The notes: a model not told the origin generated them from the sequence alone. A stretch of 64,000 nucleotides of DNA from Bacillota bacterium (GCA_021768085.1 JAETOJ010000007.1:62001-126000), one strand, 5' to 3'. Shown: positions 18,770-29,590, counted from the first letter of the stretch. Made by a program: numbers and translations.

Positions 18770-20068
18770 TCACGGTTTTACCTCTGACGCAAGCCGGCCC
18801 AGAAGGGCGGAGCCCTCTACCCCGGTGATCTCCACCTGCCGGAGCTGGTTGTGGAGGTTGTCCGTGTTTCGGACGCCCACTCGGCAATAGCGGGTGGTGT
18901 GGCCCCACCACAGGCCGTCCTTCTCCTCCTCGAATAGCACCTCCACCTGCTTCCACTGCTCCAGATAGCGTCCCTCCATCCCGGCGGCGAGGGCCATCGC
19001 CTCCTTTGTCCGGGCCTCCTTGACGGCGTTGGGTACCTGATCCGGCATGGACGCCGCCGGGGTGCCGGGGCGACGGGAGTAGGGGAAAATGTGCATGGCG
19101 GAAAAGGCGCACCGCTGGAGGAAGGCCAGGGTCTGGGCAAACTCCGCCTCCGATTCCCCGGGGAAGCCCACGATGAGGTCGGTGGTAATGGCGGGTCGGT
19201 CGAAGTGCCCGCGCAGCAGCTCCACGCTCTCCAAAAAGCGGGCGGTATCGTACTTCCGGTTCATCCGCTTCAGGGTGGCGTCGCAGCCGGACTGGAGGGA
19301 GAGGTGGAAGTGGGGGCACAGGTTGGGAAGCCTGGCCACCCGAGCGCAGAAGTCCTCCGTGATGGTGCGGGGTTCCAGAGAGCCCAGTCGGATCCGGCAA
19401 CCGGGGGAGGCGGCGCACACCGCCTCCATGAGGTCGATGGGAGTCTCCCCGGTCCGCAGATCTCGGCCCCAGGAGGAGATCTCGATGCCGGTGAGGACGA
19501 TCTCCCGGTAGCCCTCCAAGCCCAGCCGTTTTGACTCCCCCACCGCCTCGTCCAACGGTAGGGAGCGTACCGGCCCCCGGGCATAGGGGATGATGCAATA
19601 GGAACAGAAGTTAGCGCAGCCGTCCTCCACCTTTAGCATGGCCCGGGTGCGGCCGGACGCCCCCCCGGCGGGCAGGCGCTCAAACTGCCGACGCTTCAGG
19701 GCCTCGTCCACTGCCACCACCTGGCCTGTCCGCTGCCGGAGCAGTTCCTCCAGCCGATTTAGGAAGTCCATCCGCCCCGCCGAGCCGGACACCAGATCCA
19801 CCCCCAGGGCGGATACTGCCGCCGGGTCGGTCTGGGCGTAGCAGCCGCACACCGCCACCACTGCCTCCCCATTTTTTCGGGCGCGACGGATCAGATTGCG
19901 GCACTTTTTGTCGCTGACGGCGGTGACGGTGCAGGTGTTCACGATGTAGGCGTCGGCGGGGCCGTCGAAGTCCGCTAAGGTGTGGCCCCGGCGGAGCAGT
20001 TCCCGCTCCATGGCCTGGGTCTCCACCTGGTTTACCTTGCAACCCAAGGTGTAGATGGCGATCCGCAT
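18770..20068 (-). CDS. mtaB: tRNA (t6A37) methylthiotransferase MtaB
   Basis: TLGCKVNQVETQ, VEDGCANFCSYCIIPYARGPVRS radical SAM, C-terminal TRAM. Confidence 0.93.
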   Translation of the reverse strand: MRIAIYTLGCKVNQVETQAMERELLRRGHTLADFDGPADAYIVNTCTVTAVSDKKCRNLIRRARKNGEAVVAVCGCYAQTDPAAVSALGVDLVSGSAGRMDFLNRLEELLRQRTGQVVAVDEALKRRQFERLPAGGASGRTRAMLKVEDGCANFCSYCIIPYARGPVRSLPLDEAVGESKRLGLEGYREIVLTGIEISSWGRDLRTGETPIDLMEAVCAASPGCRIRLGSLEPRTITEDFCARVARLPNLCPHFHLSLQSGCDATLKRMNRKYDTARFLESVELLRGHFDRPAITTDLIVGFPGESEAEFAQTLAFLQRCAFSAMHIFPYSRRPGTPAASMPDQVPNAVKEARTKEAMALAAGMEGRYLEQWKQVEVLFEEEKDGLWWGHTTRYCRVGVRNTDNLHNQLRQVEITGVEGSALLGRLASEVKP

Positions 20069-20091
20069 GGGCGATTTCCCCTTTCAAAAAA

Positions 20092-20124
20092 TGAGCGGCC
20101 GCCCGCGTTCCGGGCGGCCGCTCA
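20092..20124 (-). terminator. intrinsic terminator directly upstream of mtaB
   Basis: 14-bp stem TGAGCGGCCGCCCG / CGGGCGGCCGCTCA followed on minus strand by TTTTTT. Confidence 0.85.
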
Positions 20125-20168
20125 GGCATACCTGACAGCGTTACTAAAATATCCTCCCTGTCAGACTG

Positions 20169-20483
20169 TTACTTCTTGCTTTTATAGTTTTTCGTGATTA
20201 GCTTCTCCCGCTTCTCTATGCCCTTTTTCCTTTTTTCCAGATTCTCCATATATTTTTCATATTCTTCATCGCTATCAATCAAAAAATATCCCCCTTGATC
20301 CGCTGCCAAGGGCAACTCATACTTTTCCGCGCATTGAAAAAGCAACGCCCGCGTTTGAGCTTTTGTGTCATCCTCAAAAATACCGAGTTTCTCCGCAATC
20401 TTCTTTGACTTAATTTGGTTCTTCTTCCCTTGATGTTTTAGCAAAATATCCCTTGCTTTTTTCAGTTGATGCTCCTTATTCAT
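20169..20483 (-). CDS. small Lys/Glu-rich protein, possibly winged-helix, unknown function
   Basis: 104-aa ORF, AT-rich compared with neighbours; KIAEKLGIFEDDTKAQTRALLFQCAEKYELPL. Confidence 0.7.
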   Translation of the reverse strand: MNKEHQLKKARDILLKHQGKKNQIKSKKIAEKLGIFEDDTKAQTRALLFQCAEKYELPLAADQGGYFLIDSDEEYEKYMENLEKRKKGIEKREKLITKNYKSKK

Positions 20484-21744
20484 CCTTATTCTCCTTTCCT
20501 GTATCGTCCGGCAGAACCTCCACCCGGATCTCCAATACCCGGTGGTGCTCCGCCCGGGTGACGGTTACGTCCAGGTTCTCCCAGGTGAAGCGATCCCCCG
20601 GCTCGGGCACCCGGCCCAGCTGCTCCAGCACCCAGCCGGACACGGTGGCGGCGTCGCACTCGCCAGTGACCTGAAACAGGTCGTACAGATCGTCCAGATC
20701 GGCGGAGCAGGCGATGAGGTAGCTGCCGTCGGGCTGCTTGCGGAATTCCTCCACCACCTCGTCATGCTCGTCCCAGATCTCGCCCACCAGCTCCTCCACA
20801 ATGTCTTCCATGGTGAGGATGCCCTCGGTGCCGCCGTACTCGTCCACCACCACCGCCATCTGGGTCTTGGTGCGCTGGAACTGGCGCATCAAATCGTCGA
20901 TCTTGGTGCCGGAGGTGATGTGCAGCACCGGGCGCACCAGGGGCTCCAGCTGGGTGCGGCCGTGGAACCGGGCGGAGAACAGATCCTTCTGGTGGAGCAC
21001 CCCAACCACATCGTCGATGCTCTCGTGGTAGACGGGCAGGCGGGAGTAGCCCTCGGCGGCGAACACTGACGCAACTTCCTCCAGGGTGGAGGTATCTTCC
21101 ACCGCCACCACGTCCACCCGTGGGGTGAGAATGTCCCCCGCCTCCAGGTTGTCGAAGCGGATGGCGGAGCGGATGAGTTGGCTCTCCTCCTTGTCCAGGC
21201 CGCCCTGATCCTCTGCCTCAACCACCATGGTGACCAGTTCCTCGTCGGTGATGCCCTCCTCCTGCTCCCTGTGAAACAGCAGGGTGAGCAGCTTCTTCCA
21301 CAGGCCGAACAGGAAGTTTAGCGGGGTGAGCACCGCCATGAACAGCCGCAGCAGCGGCGCGGAGAACATGGCGAAGGCCTCCGGGGACTCCTTAGCCAGG
21401 CTCTTGGGGGAGACCTCGCCGAAGATGAGCACCACCACGGTGAGTACAATGGTGGACACCGCCGGGCCGTTCACCTCGTCGATGAGCTTGATGAACAGCA
21501 GGGTGGACAGGGTGGCGGCCACGTTGTTGACGATGTTGTTGCCAATGAGAATGGTGGACAGCAGCTTGTCGTAGTCCTCCGCCAAGGCCAGGGTCTTTTC
21601 CGCCTTTTTGTCGCCGTTCTCGGCGCGGCTTTTCAGGCGGATGCGGTTGAGGGAGGTAAACGCTGTTTCGGTGGCGGAGAAATACCCCGACATCACCACC
21701 ATCAGCACCAGTACGGCCAGCAGCAGCATACTATCTGGGTCCAT
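20476..21744 (-). CDS. CNNM/CorC (hemolysin-like) protein with CBS domains
   Basis: [65 protein letters not shown]. Confidence 0.94.
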   Translation of the reverse strand: MDPDSMLLLAVLVLMVVMSGYFSATETAFTSLNRIRLKSRAENGDKKAEKTLALAEDYDKLLSTILIGNNIVNNVAATLSTLLFIKLIDEVNGPAVSTIVLTVVVLIFGEVSPKSLAKESPEAFAMFSAPLLRLFMAVLTPLNFLFGLWKKLLTLLFHREQEEGITDEELVTMVVEAEDQGGLDKEESQLIRSAIRFDNLEAGDILTPRVDVVAVEDTSTLEEVASVFAAEGYSRLPVYHESIDDVVGVLHQKDLFSARFHGRTQLEPLVRPVLHITSGTKIDDLMRQFQRTKTQMAVVVDEYGGTEGILTMEDIVEELVGEIWDEHDEVVEEFRKQPDGSYLIACSADLDDLYDLFQVTGECDAATVSGWVLEQLGRVPEPGDRFTWENLDVTVTRAEHHRVLEIRVEVLPDDTGKENKDE

Positions 21745-21928
21745 GTGGACAGATCAACTCCTATTTTATCTATGTAAGAATTTACCCCCGCACAGTGGGA
21801 GGTATTGGAAAGATTTATACCATACTTCCCGCTAAAAAGCAAGGGGGCAGGGGGGGCGCCGGGAAAAAATTTGCCAGCGGCGGGAGTTTTTGGTATAATA
21901 GGCAAGATTTTTAAAGGGGGGATCTCCC

Positions 21929-22870
21929 ATGACCGCCGCGGCTCTGTCCGTCCAGCTCATCCTCATGGTGGCCGTCGGCCTATTCGCCTGGCGCGCCCAC
22001 ATCGTCTCCGGAGACTTTGACAAGCAGCTCACCGCCCTGCTGATGAAGATCGCCTTACCCTGCATGATCGTCCGCTCCATGTCCGGCGCCTTCTCCTGGG
22101 AGGAGCTGAAAAACTGCGGACAGTTGGTGGTGATAGCCCTCGCCCTCTGGACCGTCACCTTCGCCCTGGGGCAGATCGCCTTCCGGCTGCTGGGTGGGGG
22201 AGCTTCCGCCCGGATCGCCCGCTTCAGTATGCTATACACCAACTTCACCTTTGTGGGCATCCCGGTGGTGGAGGCGCTGTACGGCGATCTGGGGGTGTTC
22301 TACTTCGTGGTGTTCCTGGTGCCCTACCGGATGATCTACTACAGCTCCGCCGAGCCCCTGCTCTCCCCGCCGGGGCTGGAGCACAGGGAGCGCACCTTAA
22401 CGGAAAAGTTGAAGGGGTGGTTCTCTCCGCCGGTGGCGGCGGTATTTGTGGGGCTGCTGCTCTACATTACCCAGTGGAAGTTGCCCACCCCAGTGGCGGG
22501 GGTGGTGAATGCCCTGGGCTCCTGCGCCTCGCCGCTGGGTATGGTGCTGTGTGGCATCTCTCTGGGCAAATATGACTTCCGCACCCTCTTGCGACCCCGA
22601 TATCTGTGGACGCCCCTGATCCGCACCCTGGCCCTGCCCGCCCTCACCCTGGGCCTGTGCCTACTGACGGGGCTGGAGGGGGAGTTGGCCCGGGTGGTGG
22701 TGATTTTCACCGCCCTGCCTGTGGCCTCCCTGCTGGCGGCCTTCACCATCCAGTATGACCCCGCCCAGGACAGCCAGTTCGAGGCCGCCGCTACAGTGCT
22801 GCTGTCCACCCTGCTGTCCGCCTTTACCATCCCGGTGTGGGCGGAGGTGCTGACGGTGTGCTATCCCTGA
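21929..22870 (+). CDS. AEC (auxin efflux carrier) family transporter
   Basis: Ten-TM-like pattern; MLYTNFTFVGIPVVEALYG. Confidence 0.85.
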   Translation: MTAAALSVQLILMVAVGLFAWRAHIVSGDFDKQLTALLMKIALPCMIVRSMSGAFSWEELKNCGQLVVIALALWTVTFALGQIAFRLLGGGASARIARFSMLYTNFTFVGIPVVEALYGDLGVFYFVVFLVPYRMIYYSSAEPLLSPPGLEHRERTLTEKLKGWFSPPVAAVFVGLLLYITQWKLPTPVAGVVNALGSCASPLGMVLCGISLGKYDFRTLLRPRYLWTPLIRTLALPALTLGLCLLTGLEGELARVVVIFTALPVASLLAAFTIQYDPAQDSQFEAAATVLLSTLLSAFTIPVWAEVLTVCYP

Positions 22871-22990
22871 TCCGCCTGCCGGGATGCGCTTGACTGACGC
22901 CGGGCAGAGGGGTATAATGATCACCACCGCCTTGATGGGCGTGGGGCGAGGAGAAACAAAGTTCCCGGCAGAGGGGAGGAGGAACCTGTG

Positions 22991-24175
22991 ATGTCCAAAC
23001 TTAAAGAGCTGTTTTCCACCCCCAGGCGGGCGGCGGTGGCTATGGCCTGCCTGGGCGTGATCCTGGTGACTGTCGGGATCTGTGTGGTGATGATCGCCTC
23101 CGGGGCACCGGGGCCGGAGCCCGCCTCCGCCATTGGCGGAGAGGCGGCCCAGAATTACGCCTTTGCCGACGCGGGAGTCGATCCCGCCTCTGCCCAGGTG
23201 CTCCAGGTGAAGTATGAGCGGTTCCAGGGGGAATTTGTGTATGAGGTGGAGTTCCTGGCAGGAGAGACGGAGTATGAGTACAAGATCAACGCCGCCGACG
23301 GCTCGGTGGTGAAGAAGGAGCAGAAAACGGTAAAGGGGCCAGGAAACAGTGTTCCAGCGGCAGGCACAATCACCCTGGAGGAGGCCCGGAACATTGCGCT
23401 GGCGGATGCGGGGGTAACCCTGGAACAGGCCATTTTTGCCGAGGCGGAGCAGGACACAGAGCAGGGGATCCCCGTCTACCAGTTCAAGTTCTACAGCGGC
23501 AACGTGGAGTATGAGTACGAGATCAATGGCCAGACTGGGGCAATCTACAGCAAAAAGACCACCACCTATGTGAGCCAGGGCACAGGAGAGACGCCGCCTG
23601 TTCAGACCGGTGCTCCGGCCACCCAGCCACCGGCCACGGCGAAGCCCACCCCCGCCCCCACGCCGGCTCCCACCCAGCCCCCCGCCACCCAGGGGCCCAG
23701 GCCCACTCAGCCGTCGGGGATGTATATCGGCGCAGACGCCGCAAAAAATGCGGCGTTGGCCGACGCAGGTGTGCCTGCCGGGGACGCCAGGTTCACCAAG
23801 GTGCGGATGGACTATGAGGACGGCGTACCGGTGTACGAGTTGGAGTTCTACACCGCTACCCACGAGTATGAGTATGAGATCCACGCCCAGACCGGGGCGG
23901 TGTTCAGCAAGCATGTGGAGGCGCACCGCAATTCTGGAGACCACCACGGAGGCACGGTCGGTCAGACCGGGGCGGATATCGGTGCGGAGGCGGCAAAGAA
24001 CGCGGCTTTGAACCATGTCGGCTGCGCCGCCGGGGATGTGGTGTTCACCAAGGTGGAGCAGGATTACGACGACGGCAGATTGGTATACGAGATTGAGTTT
24101 TACAAGGACGGCCTGGAGTACGAGTTTGAGATTGACGGGGCGTCCGGTGCGGTGCTGAGCTTCGAGCGGGACTGA
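22991..24175 (+). CDS. membrane-anchored protein with four PepSY-like repeats
   Basis: Four repeats of AxxxALxDAGV...VYEVEFY...YEYEINAQTGAV with a Pro/Thr-rich linker. Confidence 0.88.
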   Translation: MSKLKELFSTPRRAAVAMACLGVILVTVGICVVMIASGAPGPEPASAIGGEAAQNYAFADAGVDPASAQVLQVKYERFQGEFVYEVEFLAGETEYEYKINAADGSVVKKEQKTVKGPGNSVPAAGTITLEEARNIALADAGVTLEQAIFAEAEQDTEQGIPVYQFKFYSGNVEYEYEINGQTGAIYSKKTTTYVSQGTGETPPVQTGAPATQPPATAKPTPAPTPAPTQPPATQGPRPTQPSGMYIGADAAKNAALADAGVPAGDARFTKVRMDYEDGVPVYELEFYTATHEYEYEIHAQTGAVFSKHVEAHRNSGDHHGGTVGQTGADIGAEAAKNAALNHVGCAAGDVVFTKVEQDYDDGRLVYEIEFYKDGLEYEFEIDGASGAVLSFERD

Positions 24176-24192
24176 GCGAAAAACGACAAAAT

Positions 24193-24221
24193 GGGAGGCA
24201 TGGCCGCAGGCCATGCCTCCC
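24193..24221 (+). terminator. Rho-independent terminator
   Basis: GGGAGGCATGGCC-GCA-GGCCATGCCTCCC-GTTT. Confidence 0.8.
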
Positions 24222-24244
24222 GTTTGCTTGCTTTGGGTGGGGAA

Positions 24245-25462
24245 TTACTTCTTCCCCATGGACTCGATGATGGCGTCGGCCAGGGCGTCCAGCTCCAGCT
24301 CCTTGTCGGGGTGGAGGGCAGAGGCCAGGGTGAGCCGGTCGTTGAGCACGGTCATATTCTTCATCTCGTCCTCCAGGAACTTCTGCATCAGGTCGCCGGA
24401 CTTGACGGCCCAGGAGCCGTTCTCGATGATGGCACAGGTGCGGTTCTGGAAGTTGAGGGCCTTCAGATGCATCAGGTAGTCGTGCATTACCGGGTAGATT
24501 CCCAGGTTATAGGTGACAGAGGCGAACACCAGGTGGCTGAGCCGGAAGGACTCGCTGACCAGCTGGGACACATGGGTGTTGGACACATCGTACACCCACA
24601 CGTTGGTGCAGCCCTTCTCACACAGCTTGGAGGCCAGGGCCTGAGCGGCGGACTCGGTGTTGCCATACATGGAGGCGTAGGCGATGAGCACGCCGTCCTC
24701 CTCGGGCTGATACTTGCTCCACTTGTCGTACTTGTCGATGAAGTACATCAGATCCTTGCGCCACACTGGCCCGTGGAGCGGGCAGATGAACTTGATCTTG
24801 TCCAGGATGCCGCCCGCCTTCTTCAGCAGGAGCTGGACATGGGGGCCGTACTTGCCCACGATGTTGGTGAGGTAGCGCCGGGCGTCATCGATCCAGTCCC
24901 GGTCGAAGTTCACCTCGTCGGCGAACAGTTTACCGTCCAGAGCGCCGAAGGAGCCGAAGGCGTCGGCGGCGAACAGCACGCCGTTGGTGAGATCGAAGGT
25001 GACCATGGCCTCGGGCCAGTGTACCATGGGGGCCTCCACGAAGGTGACGGTGTGATCGCCGAAGGAGAAGGTGTCGCCTTCCTTGACTTGAATCAGCTCA
25101 TGACCGTCGATGTGGAAGCCGAACTGCCTCATGAGCATGAACGCCTTCTCGGTGGAGATAACCTTCACACCGGGCCAACGGATGAGGATCTCCTCGATAG
25201 AGGCGCCGTGATCGGGCTCCATATGGTTGATCAGCAGGTAGTCCAGGGGCCGGTCACCCAGCAGGTGATCCAGGTTCTCCAGCAACTGGCGGCAGGCGGA
25301 CCAGTCCACGGTGTCGAACAGAACGGTGGACTTGTCCAGCAGCAGATAGGCGTTGTAGCTCACGCCCCGGGGAATGGGATGGATGTTCTCAAACAGGTGC
25401 AGGCGGTGATCGTTGGCGCCCACCCAGTACAGGTTGTCAGTGACACTGCGCACGCAGTACAT
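24245..25462 (-). CDS. FprA-family A-type flavoprotein (flavodiiron protein)
   Basis: MYCVRSVTDNLYWVGANDHR, INHMEPDHGASIEEI di-iron ligands, YASMYGNTESAAQAL flavodoxin domain. Confidence 0.95.
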   Translation of the reverse strand: MYCVRSVTDNLYWVGANDHRLHLFENIHPIPRGVSYNAYLLLDKSTVLFDTVDWSACRQLLENLDHLLGDRPLDYLLINHMEPDHGASIEEILIRWPGVKVISTEKAFMLMRQFGFHIDGHELIQVKEGDTFSFGDHTVTFVEAPMVHWPEAMVTFDLTNGVLFAADAFGSFGALDGKLFADEVNFDRDWIDDARRYLTNIVGKYGPHVQLLLKKAGGILDKIKFICPLHGPVWRKDLMYFIDKYDKWSKYQPEEDGVLIAYASMYGNTESAAQALASKLCEKGCTNVWVYDVSNTHVSQLVSESFRLSHLVFASVTYNLGIYPVMHDYLMHLKALNFQNRTCAIIENGSWAVKSGDLMQKFLEDEMKNMTVLNDRLTLASALHPDKELELDALADAIIESMGKK

Positions 25463-25579
25463 ATTGTAATTCCTCCTTTTTGGTAGCGTGTTCTCGTTGT
25501 AGGGAAGGGACAAGCCCCTCCCCTACGCCCATAGACGGACGTTTAGCGGAGAATGGTTTGCAACAGAGGCAGGGAACGC

Positions 25580-27493
25580 TCACGCTTCGATAAACATATC
25601 CTTGCTCTCAGCGCACTCCGGGCAGACCCAGCCTTCGGGCAGATCCTTGAACAGGGTGCCGGGGGCCACTTCGGCGTCGGGGTCGCCCAGCTCGGGGACG
25701 TACTCGTAGCCGCAGCCGCCGCACACATACCGCGGGCCAATGGGCTCGGGCTTGGGGGGCTGGGGCCGCTTCATCTTCACCATGGGGGGCGCGGGCTGCT
25801 TCTCCTCCATGCCCAGGGCCTGGGCCAGCAGGGGCAGGATCTCGTTCACGTCGCCCACGATGCCGTAGTCGCAGTTTTTGAAGATGGGGGCGTTGGAGCT
25901 CTTGTTGATAGCCACGATGGTGGAGGCATCCTTAATGCCCTTCAGATGCTGGATGGCGCCGGAGATGCCGCAGGCGATGTAAAGGTTGCCCTTGAACTTC
26001 TGGCCGGACATACCCACATAGCGGTTCAGAGGCACGTACTTGTGGGTCTCCGCCACGGGGCGGCTGGAGCCGATGGCCGCGCCGGCGGCCTTGGCCAGAT
26101 CCTCAATCAGCTTCATGTTCTCCTTGGCGCCGATGCCCTGACCGGCGGACACCACCCGCTCTGCCTGGGCGATGGGGGTGTCCATGGGGATGCCAACGGA
26201 GAAGTCGTAACCGTCCTTCTTCAGGGCAGCCACCAGGGCGTCCACCCGCTCCTTGGCGTCGCCCTCCTTCAGGATCAGGCCCTTGCGCACGCCGGTGACG
26301 GGGGCGGGCTTCTTGGCCACGCTGGAGGAGCCGCCGCCCGCGCTCTTGGGGGGCTTGCCCATGATGGCCGCGCCGATGACCATCCGCTGCACCTCGTTGG
26401 TGCCCTCGTAGATGGTGGTGATCTTGGCGTCCCGGTACATCCGCTCCACGTCCATGCCCTTCAGGAAGCCGGTGCCGCCGAAGATCTGCACCGCGTCGTT
26501 GGTGACCTCCAGGGCGATGTCGGAGGCGTACATCTTGGCCATGGCGGCGTCCACGCCATAGGGCTCATGGGCCTCCTTCTTCTCGGCGGCGGAGTACACC
26601 AGCATCCGGGCGCACTTCAGCTTGGTGGCCATGTCGGCCAGCTTGAAGGTGATGGCCTGGTTGAAGCCGATGGGCTTGCCGAACTGGACGCGCTCCTTGG
26701 CGTACTCCACGGCGGCCTCATAGGCCCCCTGGGCGATGCCCAGCGCCTGGGAGGCGATGCCGATGCGGCCGCCGTCCAGGGTGGCCATGGCGATCTTGAA
26801 GCCCTGGCCCTCCTTGCCCAGCAGGTTCTCCTTGGGCACCTTCACGTCGTCGAAGTTGAGCTGGCAGGTCTCGGAGGAGCGGATGCCCATCTTGTCGTAG
26901 TGGGGCTCGAAGGTGAAGCCCTTCCAGCCTTTCTCCACGATGAAGGCGGAGATGCCCCGGGTGCCGATGTCGGGGGTGGTGACGGCGAAGATCACGTAGG
27001 TATCCGCCACGCCGCCGTTGGTGATGAAGATCTTCTGGCCGTTGAGCAGCCAGTAGTCGCCCTTGTCAATGGCGGTGGTTTCGGTGCCGCCCGCGTCGGA
27101 GCCGGCGTTGGGCTCGGTGAGGCCGAAGGCGCCGATCTTTTCGCCCTTGGCCAGGGGAACCAGGTACTTCTTCTTCTGCGCCTCGGTGCCGAAGGCGAAG
27201 ATGGGCCAGGTGCCCAGGGATACGTGGGCGGAGAGGATGACACCCGTGCCGCCGTCCACCCGGGACAGCTCCTCCACGGCGATGGCGTAGCTCATAACAT
27301 CGAGTCCGGCGCCGCCGTACTCCTTGGGATAGGGGATGCCCATCAGCCCCATCTCGGCCAGCTTTTTCACGGCCTCGGCGGGGAAGCGGCTCTCCTGATC
27401 CATGAGGATGGCGTTGGGCTTCACCTCCGTCTCCGCGAAGGCGCGGATCTTGGCGCGCAGCTCCTCATGGGCCTGCGTGGTCTGGAACAACAT
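25580..27493 (-). CDS. acyl-CoA dehydrogenase / EtfA C-terminal FAD domain / rubredoxin fusion
   Basis: ACAD motifs ([36 protein letters not shown]), then EtfA domain II ([37 protein letters not shown]...[16 protein letters not shown]), then rubredoxin ([46 protein letters not shown]). Confidence 0.95.
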   Translation of the reverse strand: MLFQTTQAHEELRAKIRAFAETEVKPNAILMDQESRFPAEAVKKLAEMGLMGIPYPKEYGGAGLDVMSYAIAVEELSRVDGGTGVILSAHVSLGTWPIFAFGTEAQKKKYLVPLAKGEKIGAFGLTEPNAGSDAGGTETTAIDKGDYWLLNGQKIFITNGGVADTYVIFAVTTPDIGTRGISAFIVEKGWKGFTFEPHYDKMGIRSSETCQLNFDDVKVPKENLLGKEGQGFKIAMATLDGGRIGIASQALGIAQGAYEAAVEYAKERVQFGKPIGFNQAITFKLADMATKLKCARMLVYSAAEKKEAHEPYGVDAAMAKMYASDIALEVTNDAVQIFGGTGFLKGMDVERMYRDAKITTIYEGTNEVQRMVIGAAIMGKPPKSAGGGSSSVAKKPAPVTGVRKGLILKEGDAKERVDALVAALKKDGYDFSVGIPMDTPIAQAERVVSAGQGIGAKENMKLIEDLAKAAGAAIGSSRPVAETHKYVPLNRYVGMSGQKFKGNLYIACGISGAIQHLKGIKDASTIVAINKSSNAPIFKNCDYGIVGDVNEILPLLAQALGMEEKQPAPPMVKMKRPQPPKPEPIGPRYVCGGCGYEYVPELGDPDAEVAPGTLFKDLPEGWVCPECAESKDMFIEA

Positions 27494-27706
27494 ACGGAAA
27501 CCTCCTTTGAGTGATATTGGAACTGGTTGGAACAGCAAATCTGCTATCTTAAAAATTACCACTATTGGCGGAATTTGTCAATCTAAATCTATGCGTTTTG
27601 CCTAAAAAAGATTGGGACGGAGTTTTGCGGGAAAGGCGAAGTGCCTAAAAAAGGCGCAGACAGAACAACGCGCCCATGGAAGTTCCCCCTGGGCGCGTTT
27701 TCAGCC

Positions 27707-29413
27707 TCAACAGCGGTTAAAACAGGCGAAAATCTCCTGAATCCGGGGCAGGGCCAGTCCCGCAGGGATCAGCTCCCCGCCGCACACCGCTCCCAGCCCG
27801 TTCTCCTCCAGAAGCCGGGCCAGGGCCTGGGCGATGTCCGCCACCCCCAGGCCGGACAGGTTTTCCCGGGCGTAGCGCACCATGCAGGCCAGGGCCTGGG
27901 TCTGGCCCCCGTCCACCAGTTGCTCCACGCAGCGCAGATCCAGCTGCTGCTCCCCTACTGTGAAGGCGGTCTTGCCCTGCCGGCGGATCTTCAGCCGCTC
28001 CTGCCGGAAGCCGTCCCCCCGGTAGTTCTTCCGGGTTTGGCTGCCGCCCGGAAGGGGGAGGGGGCCCCGCTTGGCGGGGAGATGGAAGCCGGGGGCGGAC
28101 AGGGCGGGGGCGGGCCGCCCCTCCAGCGCCGCCTTGGCCTGATCGGTGATGTCTCGGGCGTGGTAGGCGTCCATCTGGATCACCCGGTGGGCGATGTGAA
28201 AGTAGGCCCCGCAGCTGCCCACCACCAGGATCAGGGACACCCCTGCCTGCTCATAGAGATCCGCCGCCCGCTCCAGGAACGGGGTGATGGGCTCCTGCTC
28301 CCGGGCGATGACCTGCTGCATCAGCTCGTCCCGCACCATGAAGTTGGTGGCGGAGGTGTCCTCGTCCATGAGCAGCAGCCGGCTACCTGCCTCCAGCGCC
28401 TCCGCGATGTTGGCCGCCTGGGAGGTGCTGCCGCTGGCGTCCAGGGTGGAGAACCGGGTGGTGTCCCGCCCGCTGGGCAGGTGATTGATGAACAGGGAGA
28501 TGTCCGTGCCGGTGACCTTGCGGCCGTCCTCCGCCCGGATCTTGACGGCGCTGTCGTCGGTGATCACGTATTCCCGGCCGTCTCCGGCGATGTGGTTGTA
28601 GACGCCCCGCTCCAGCGCCTTCAGCAGGGTGGATTTGCCGTGGTAGCCCCCGCCGGCGATGAGGGTGATCCCCCGAGCCACGCCCATGCCCCGGAGGGGC
28701 CCCCGGTGGGGCAGCGTCAAGGTCACCGCCAGGGACTCCGGGGACTGGAAGGGCACCGCGTCCTTCATGGGCCGGTCGGACACGCCGCTCTCCCGGGGGA
28801 GGACGGCCCCGTCCGCCACGAAGGCGGCCAGGCCCAGCCGCTCCAGCTCCTGGCGGATGAAGTGCTGATCCTCCGCCAGGGCGGTGATCCGCTCCACCTC
28901 GCCCTTGGGGGTGCTGGCGTACCGCAGGCCCCGATCCACGCAGACGGGCAGGAAGTCAAAGAGGATCTTTTCCAGCTCGGGGGCGTTGATGGTGCGGCCG
29001 TTGGCGGGGAAGCCCACCTCGAAGCGCAGGGTCACCGCCCCCCGGCGCACCTGGCAGTCCGTCCGCTCCAGCACCTCCTGGCCGGGGGCGGTGACGGACA
29101 GCAGGCCGCTCTTGCCGGAGCCCTTAGCCTGGTGGGAGAACCGGGCCGCCTGGCCGGCGAAGCGCCGGAGCAGGTAGTCCTCCAGGGCGATCCGGTTCCA
29201 TGGGGCCTCCCAGCAGTGGCTGGGGAAGCCGGCGGTTTTGCCGTCCACCGCCACGCTGAGCTGGGAGGGGGCGGCGAAGGGATCCCCCTGGACGTGCTCG
29301 ATGTTCAGAATATAGCTGCCAAAGGCCCAGCTGCCTTTCAGGGACTTGTAGGCGGGGTAGCTCCGGTGGTCGATGGCGCGCAGGGCGGTGCGCAGATCCT
29401 GGGATGTTTTCAT
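27707..29413 (-). CDS. ABC-class predicted P-loop ATPase
   Basis: ITLIAGGGYHGKSTLLKALERGVYNHIAGDGRE, GSRLLLMDEDTSATNFMVRDELMQ. Confidence 0.9.
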   Translation of the reverse strand: MKTSQDLRTALRAIDHRSYPAYKSLKGSWAFGSYILNIEHVQGDPFAAPSQLSVAVDGKTAGFPSHCWEAPWNRIALEDYLLRRFAGQAARFSHQAKGSGKSGLLSVTAPGQEVLERTDCQVRRGAVTLRFEVGFPANGRTINAPELEKILFDFLPVCVDRGLRYASTPKGEVERITALAEDQHFIRQELERLGLAAFVADGAVLPRESGVSDRPMKDAVPFQSPESLAVTLTLPHRGPLRGMGVARGITLIAGGGYHGKSTLLKALERGVYNHIAGDGREYVITDDSAVKIRAEDGRKVTGTDISLFINHLPSGRDTTRFSTLDASGSTSQAANIAEALEAGSRLLLMDEDTSATNFMVRDELMQQVIAREQEPITPFLERAADLYEQAGVSLILVVGSCGAYFHIAHRVIQMDAYHARDITDQAKAALEGRPAPALSAPGFHLPAKRGPLPLPGGSQTRKNYRGDGFRQERLKIRRQGKTAFTVGEQQLDLRCVEQLVDGGQTQALACMVRYARENLSGLGVADIAQALARLLEENGLGAVCGGELIPAGLALPRIQEIFACFNRC

Positions 29414-29590
29414 AGGGAACCTCCAAAGAATGACGTTGATAAGGCTATGATACCGCGTTTTTCCCCAGGTGCACAGAGGGAAATGGGGGCCTTTCAGAAA
29501 AAAACGGAAAACCCTGTTGACGGCGGGGGGAGCCATCAGATATAATCATTTGGTAAGGGAACCACCCGTGGACAAAAAGGAGTTAAGAAA

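Noticed and set aside
22661-24214. 517-aa minus ORF opposite the PepSY gene
   Set aside because: Mirror ORF; plus-strand PepSY repeats are unambiguous.
25553-29545. Long plus-strand ORFs (653 and 634 aa) opposite the ACAD fusion and ABC-class ATPase
   Set aside because: Antisense artefacts of GC-rich codon usage; no recognizable motifs.
29415-29590. Riboswitch upstream of the ECF S component
   Set aside because: No known TPP, FMN, cobalamin, preQ1 or THF motif seen; only a promoter-like TTGACG-18-TATAAT.
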